Made by a program: the position numbers and the translations under genes. A stretch of DNA of 64,000 bases from Tessaracoccus defluvii (lineage in GTDB: Bacteria; Actinomycetota; Actinomycetes; Propionibacteriales; Propionibacteriaceae), in contig NZ_CP060789.1 in NCBI RefSeq assembly GCF_014489575.1, positions 1,364,001-1,428,000 of the forward strand. The letters are read 5' to 3'. This document shows positions 60,639 to 64,000 of the stretch, one piece after another. Each line of letters opens with the position of its first letter. The stretch's first letter is position 1. The notes beneath the pieces were generated by a model that was not told the origin of the DNA, searched no databases, and was given only the letters and a program-made list of their open reading frames with translations.

Positions 60639-62778
60639 GATACGTCCACCACCCCTTCTCGGGTGCCGCGGCCGCTGCGGCCGTCTGGCTTGCGCTGATC
60701 CCGCTCTCGACGCTGGTCACCGGCGCCGACTGGCTGCTGCAGGTGCTGCCCGTGTTGCTCGTCCCTGCCACCGTCGGCCTGGCCCTCGGGCTGCTGCGGG
60801 CCCCCCGGCTCGCGACGCTGACCGCGCAACTGGTGGCCGTCGGCGCCGTCCTGGTGTGGCGCGGACTCGCCGTCGCCGACCCGGGAGGCGGCTGGCTCAC
60901 CGCGCTGCGGCGGCTGACGGCCGACGGCGTGGCCGCCATCCGCGCAGGCGTCCCACCGATGGCCCTCACGCCTGGGCTCGGCTGGCTGGTCCTGCTCCTG
61001 GCCGGCGTGCTGCTCATCGTCGTCAGCCTGCTGGTCGACACCCTCGAGCAGCCCGGCTGGTCGGTCGTCCCCCTCGCTCTGCCCTACGGCATCGCCGCGA
61101 TCACGCAGGTCGACGACCTCGGCGTGGCTCTGCTCCTTCCCGTCGTCGCCGGCTACCTCCTGGTCCTGTTCAGTTCGGCGGGCACCCCGCGGCGACGGGC
61201 GCGGTGTCCCGGCGGGCCGCCTTCGAGGGCTCCCGCCTCGCCACGGTCACTGCGCTGGGGGCCGGCGCCGTGGCACTGTCCCTGGTGCTGGCGCTCGTCA
61301 TCCCCCTCGGCGAGAAGCACCCGTGGACCCAGGGCGGCCCGGATGGTCCCATCCAGTTGACCGACCCGACGGTGCATCTGGAGGAAGACCTGCGGCGCCC
61401 CAAGGACACGCGCGTGTTGACCTACGTGTCCGACGACGGCGAACCCCACTATCTGCGCACCGTCGCGCTGTCCGACTTCTCGGACGACGGCCTGCGCCTG
61501 GTGCCCATGCAGCTGAACCGGTTCGGCCTCGACCGGGCCTCCTCGCAGCCGGGACGGGAGGTGACCCTCGACGTCACGATGGGTCCCATCCGCTCCGAGT
61601 ACCTGCCCGCCGCCTTCACTCCGCGCCGCATCGACGCGGCGGGTGAATGGTTGTTCGATCCCGCGACCCTGACCCTCGTCGCCTCCGGCGCCGACCGGAC
61701 CGCACAGACCATCAACCTGGACTACTCGGTGACCTCCGTGGTCCCGACGGCGGACCGCGACGAGATCGCCACGGCCGCAGCCGGCGCCGTCGACGATCCC
61801 GTCTATCTGACGGTTCCGTCCCTGTCGCCGGAGGTCACCGCCCTGACCAACGAGGTGGTGGCCGGAGCCACCACTGCCGGAGGGAAGGCCCTGGCCATCC
61901 AGGACTTCCTCCGCTCAGACGAGTTCACCTACACGCTCACCGCCCCGACCGTCGCCGCCAACTCGGTGCTCGATGCGTTCCTGCTGGAGGACCGTTCCGG
62001 TTACTGCATCCACTTCGCGGCTGCCATGGTGGCCATGGCCCGGATGGAGGGCATCGGGGCGCGGATGGCGATCGGTTTCACCGGAGGCACCCAACTGGAG
62101 GACGGCTCGTTCGAGGTCAGCTCGCACGACGCCCATGCCTGGCCCGAGCTGTATTTCGATTCGCTCGGCTGGATCCCGTTCGAGCCGACCCCCGCTGTCG
62201 ACGGCGCCGGCATGCCCGACCCGACCGCCACGCCCACCACCACCGGCGGACCCAGCGCATCGCCCACCGGGTCGGAGACGACCACGGCTCCCCCGACGAC
62301 TGCGTCCCCGACGCCGACGCCCGGGACGGGCGGCCAGGGCGGGGGCTCGGCCCGCATCGCGCTGACCATCCTGGCTGTCCTGCTCGGGATCGCGGTCCTC
62401 GGCTGCGTCCCCGCGGTCGTCAGGGTGGCCGTGCGGTTGCGGCGGCTCCGCCCCGGGCAGTCCGCCGAGGCGGCCATCGACGGCGCCTGGACGGAGGCCG
62501 GAGCCCTGTTCGCCGACTATGCCCTGGCCTGGCCGTCCGTCTCCCCCGGCCGGGCAGCGGCCGCCGCGGTGACCCAGCTGCCACCCCAGGGAGCCGCCGC
62601 GTTCGCGGCCCTCGGGTCGACGTTGGAGCGGAGCCGATTCGCCCGGGACGGCGACGCCGGCACCCAGGTGACGGCGCAGGTGACAGCATTGCGGCACGCC
62701 ATCGACCGGGCAGCGACACCCGCCCAGCGGCTCCGGGCGCGGTTCCTGCCGCGTTCCCTGTGGCCGGGTCGCAGGTAA
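60635..62778 (+). CDS. Membrane transglutaminase-like protein, TgpA type (apparent one-base frameshift)
   Basis: The N-terminal half has several membrane helices (WLALIPLSTLVTGADWLL onward) and an extracellular domain. The catalytic Cys is in DRSGYCIHFAAAMVAMARM, with His and Asp in SSHDAHAWPELYFD and WIPFEPTP. A Thr/Pro-rich linker, one more helix (about 62340-62420) and a DUF4129-type cytoplasmic tail follow. The frame breaks near 61185-61191; adding one G to the CCCCGCGG run restores 714 residues, typical for the family. It may act on cell-wall or surface protein substrates. Confidence 0.88.
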
Positions 62779-62841
62779 CCTTGGGCCGCGTTGACGTGCG
62801 ACATAGAATGCACATACGAACGGTGAGCAAAGGGAGATCCG

Positions 62842-63225
62842 ATGGCGCTTTCTGAACAGGAACGCAAGCTGCTGGAGCAGCTTGAGGCCTCCCTGATGGC
62901 CGAGGACCCGAAGCTCGCCGACACCCTGAGCGGTTCGGCGGCCACGCGGGTGCACCGCAGGAAGGCCGCACTCGCCGGCCTCGGCTTCATGGTCGGAGTG
63001 GTCACCCTGCTGATCGGGGTCCAGATCCATCCTGCTGTCAGCATCGTGGGCTTCCTGGTGATGCTCGGCGCCGCACTGCTCGGCATCTCCTCGTGGGCAC
63101 GTGCAGACGGCTCCCCGCAGCCCAGCAAGCCGGCCGGTCCGAAGCCGACACCGTCGTCGGGTTCGGGTTCCGACTTCATGAGCCGGCTCGACGAGCGCTG
63201 GCGCCGCGAACACGGCGACAAGTAG
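62842..63225 (+). CDS. DUF3040 membrane protein
   Basis: This 127-residue actinobacterial protein has the conserved start ALSEQERKLLEQLEASLMAED, two hydrophobic helices (about 43-62 and 66-84) and a low-complexity tail. DUF3040 proteins are often found near the dcw cluster; their function is unknown. The ATG at 62842 follows AAAGGGAG. In many actinobacteria dinB is adjacent, as here. Confidence 0.88.
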   Translation: MALSEQERKLLEQLEASLMAEDPKLADTLSGSAATRVHRRKAALAGLGFMVGVVTLLIGVQIHPAVSIVGFLVMLGAALLGISSWARADGSPQPSKPAGPKPTPSSGSGSDFMSRLDERWRREHGDK

Positions 63226-63237
63226 CCCCGTCCGCCG

Positions 63238-64000
63238 TCAGCGACGCGCCAGCCTGGCGCGCTGCACCGCCTTCGGGCCGAAACGCAGCACCGCCCGGTC
63301 GATGGCGCTCTCCGCCTCCTCCCAGCCGCGCGCGGGCTCGTCCAGTGCCGGCTGCCGGTAGGTGCCGGACTTCAGGACCAGCTTCTCGGCCCGGACGCCG
63401 ACCCGGCGCACCCGCGCCCGCTGCAGGTTCAGCCTGGTGAACAGCCGCACCGCCTCCGCGTACAGATCGTTGGTGCGATCCGTCCAGGCGGGCAGGGTCC
63501 CCGTCCTGGTGATGGTGGTGAAATCGGCGAACCGCACCGACAGCGTCACCGTCCGGGTGACCATCCCCTGTGCCCGCATCCTGGCCGCGGTCCGGTCTGC
63601 CATGCGCAGGATCTCGGTGCGCACCACCGCCTCGTCGTCCGTGTCCTGGCCGAACGTCTCCTGTGAGCCGACGCTGTGTTCCGCGGGTTCGCGGGCCAGC
63701 ACCGAGCGGTCGTCACGCCCCCACGCCAGGTCGAACAGCAGCGCCCCCTGGTTGTCGCCCATGGCCCGCTGCAGCGTGGCGCGGGGGGTGGCGGCCAGGT
63801 CACGGACCGTGGTGAGCCCGAGCCGGTGCAGCCGCTCTGCGGTGACCTCCCCGACACCCCAGATCGCCTCGACGGGCAGCGGGTGCAGGAAGTCGATCAC
63901 CTCGGCGTCGACCACCCGCACCAGCCCGTCTGGCTTGGCCTGCTTCGAGGCCAGCTTCGCGATGAACTTGCTCGGCCCGATGCCGACGGAGCAGGCCACA
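63238..64000 (-). CDS. dinB: DNA polymerase IV (Y family), cut off at the window edge
   Basis: This translesion polymerase is truncated: only the C-terminal ~254 residues are inside the window. It retains part of the palm and thumb (ACSVGIGPSKFIAKLASKQA, AIWGVGEVTAERLHRLGL) and the little-finger domain with SVGSQETFGQD and RRVGVRAEKL. The SDEA-type metal site just upstream lies outside. It is convergent with the DUF3040 gene, with a 12-bp gap. Confidence 0.94.
   Translation of the reverse strand, partial: VACSVGIGPSKFIAKLASKQAKPDGLVRVVDAEVIDFLHPLPVEAIWGVGEVTAERLHRLGLTTVRDLAATPRATLQRAMGDNQGALLFDLAWGRDDRSVLAREPAEHSVGSQETFGQDTDDEAVVRTEILRMADRTAARMRAQGMVTRTVTLSVRFADFTTITRTGTLPAWTDRTNDLYAEAVRLFTRLNLQRARVRRVGVRAEKLVLKSGTYRQPALDEPARGWEEAESAIDRAVLRFGPKAVQRARLARR

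Overview
The window is high-GC DNA from an actinobacterium. The evidence is the complete division and cell-wall (dcw) cluster flanked by sepF and a DivIVA/Wag31 gene, an ANTAR response regulator of the PdtaR type, DUF3040 and DUF5709 proteins, a CIRCE/HrcA heat-shock site, and many start codons placed 6-7 nt after a TANNNT box, as in leaderless transcripts. A propionibacterial (Tessaracoccus-like) host is my inference; the sequence alone does not prove it. I see no plasmid, phage, IS or CRISPR features.

Layout. Positions 1-290 hold imperfect repeats. At 292-1967 a sugar ABC transporter has been fused and broken by deletion. At 2107-11267, on the minus strand, lies the chain hrcA-dnaJ-rsmE-tgt, then phoH-ybeY-CBS protein-era; a queuosine-precursor transporter and a DUF5709 gene sit between the two halves. 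A divergent metallo-hydrolase follows. From 12121 to 18970 is an L-arabinose operon (araD, araA and three glycosidases: GH127, GH27-like, GH51), with a divergent LacI regulator and two operator-like palindromes. Next come a second LacI gene coupled to an inositol-monophosphatase-like gene, then a glycine riboswitch controlling gcvT-gcvH-gcvP. From 26.7 to 36.9 kb is mixed housekeeping: a RibD/DHFR-like reductase, a methyltransferase, a decayed drug exporter beside a TetR gene, coaE, a ThrE-type exporter, rpsA, a sortase, polA and a thioesterase. pdtaR, tRNA-Leu(CAA), pyk, rluD, lspA and a TraR/DksA protein lead into wag31, sepF, ftsZ and the dcw cluster (to 58291), which ends in mraZ and a striking MraZ operator. 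Divergent from it is a MoxR-DUF58-transglutaminase set, then DUF3040 and a cut-off dinB.

The arabinose genes form a cytoplasmic route: arabinosides to L-arabinose to L-ribulose, and L-ribulose 5-phosphate to xylulose 5-phosphate. The ribulokinase araB is not in the window. The gcv genes split glycine under glycine control. The dcw genes build lipid II and the septum.

A caution about quality. Eleven otherwise conserved genes carry apparent one-base frameshifts. Most are a base missing from a G or C run, and they include the essential genes murE, ftsL and phoH. Uncorrected sequencing indels are the simplest explanation. Separately, two transporter loci show real-looking deletions. Coordinates for frameshifted genes span the whole reconstructed gene.
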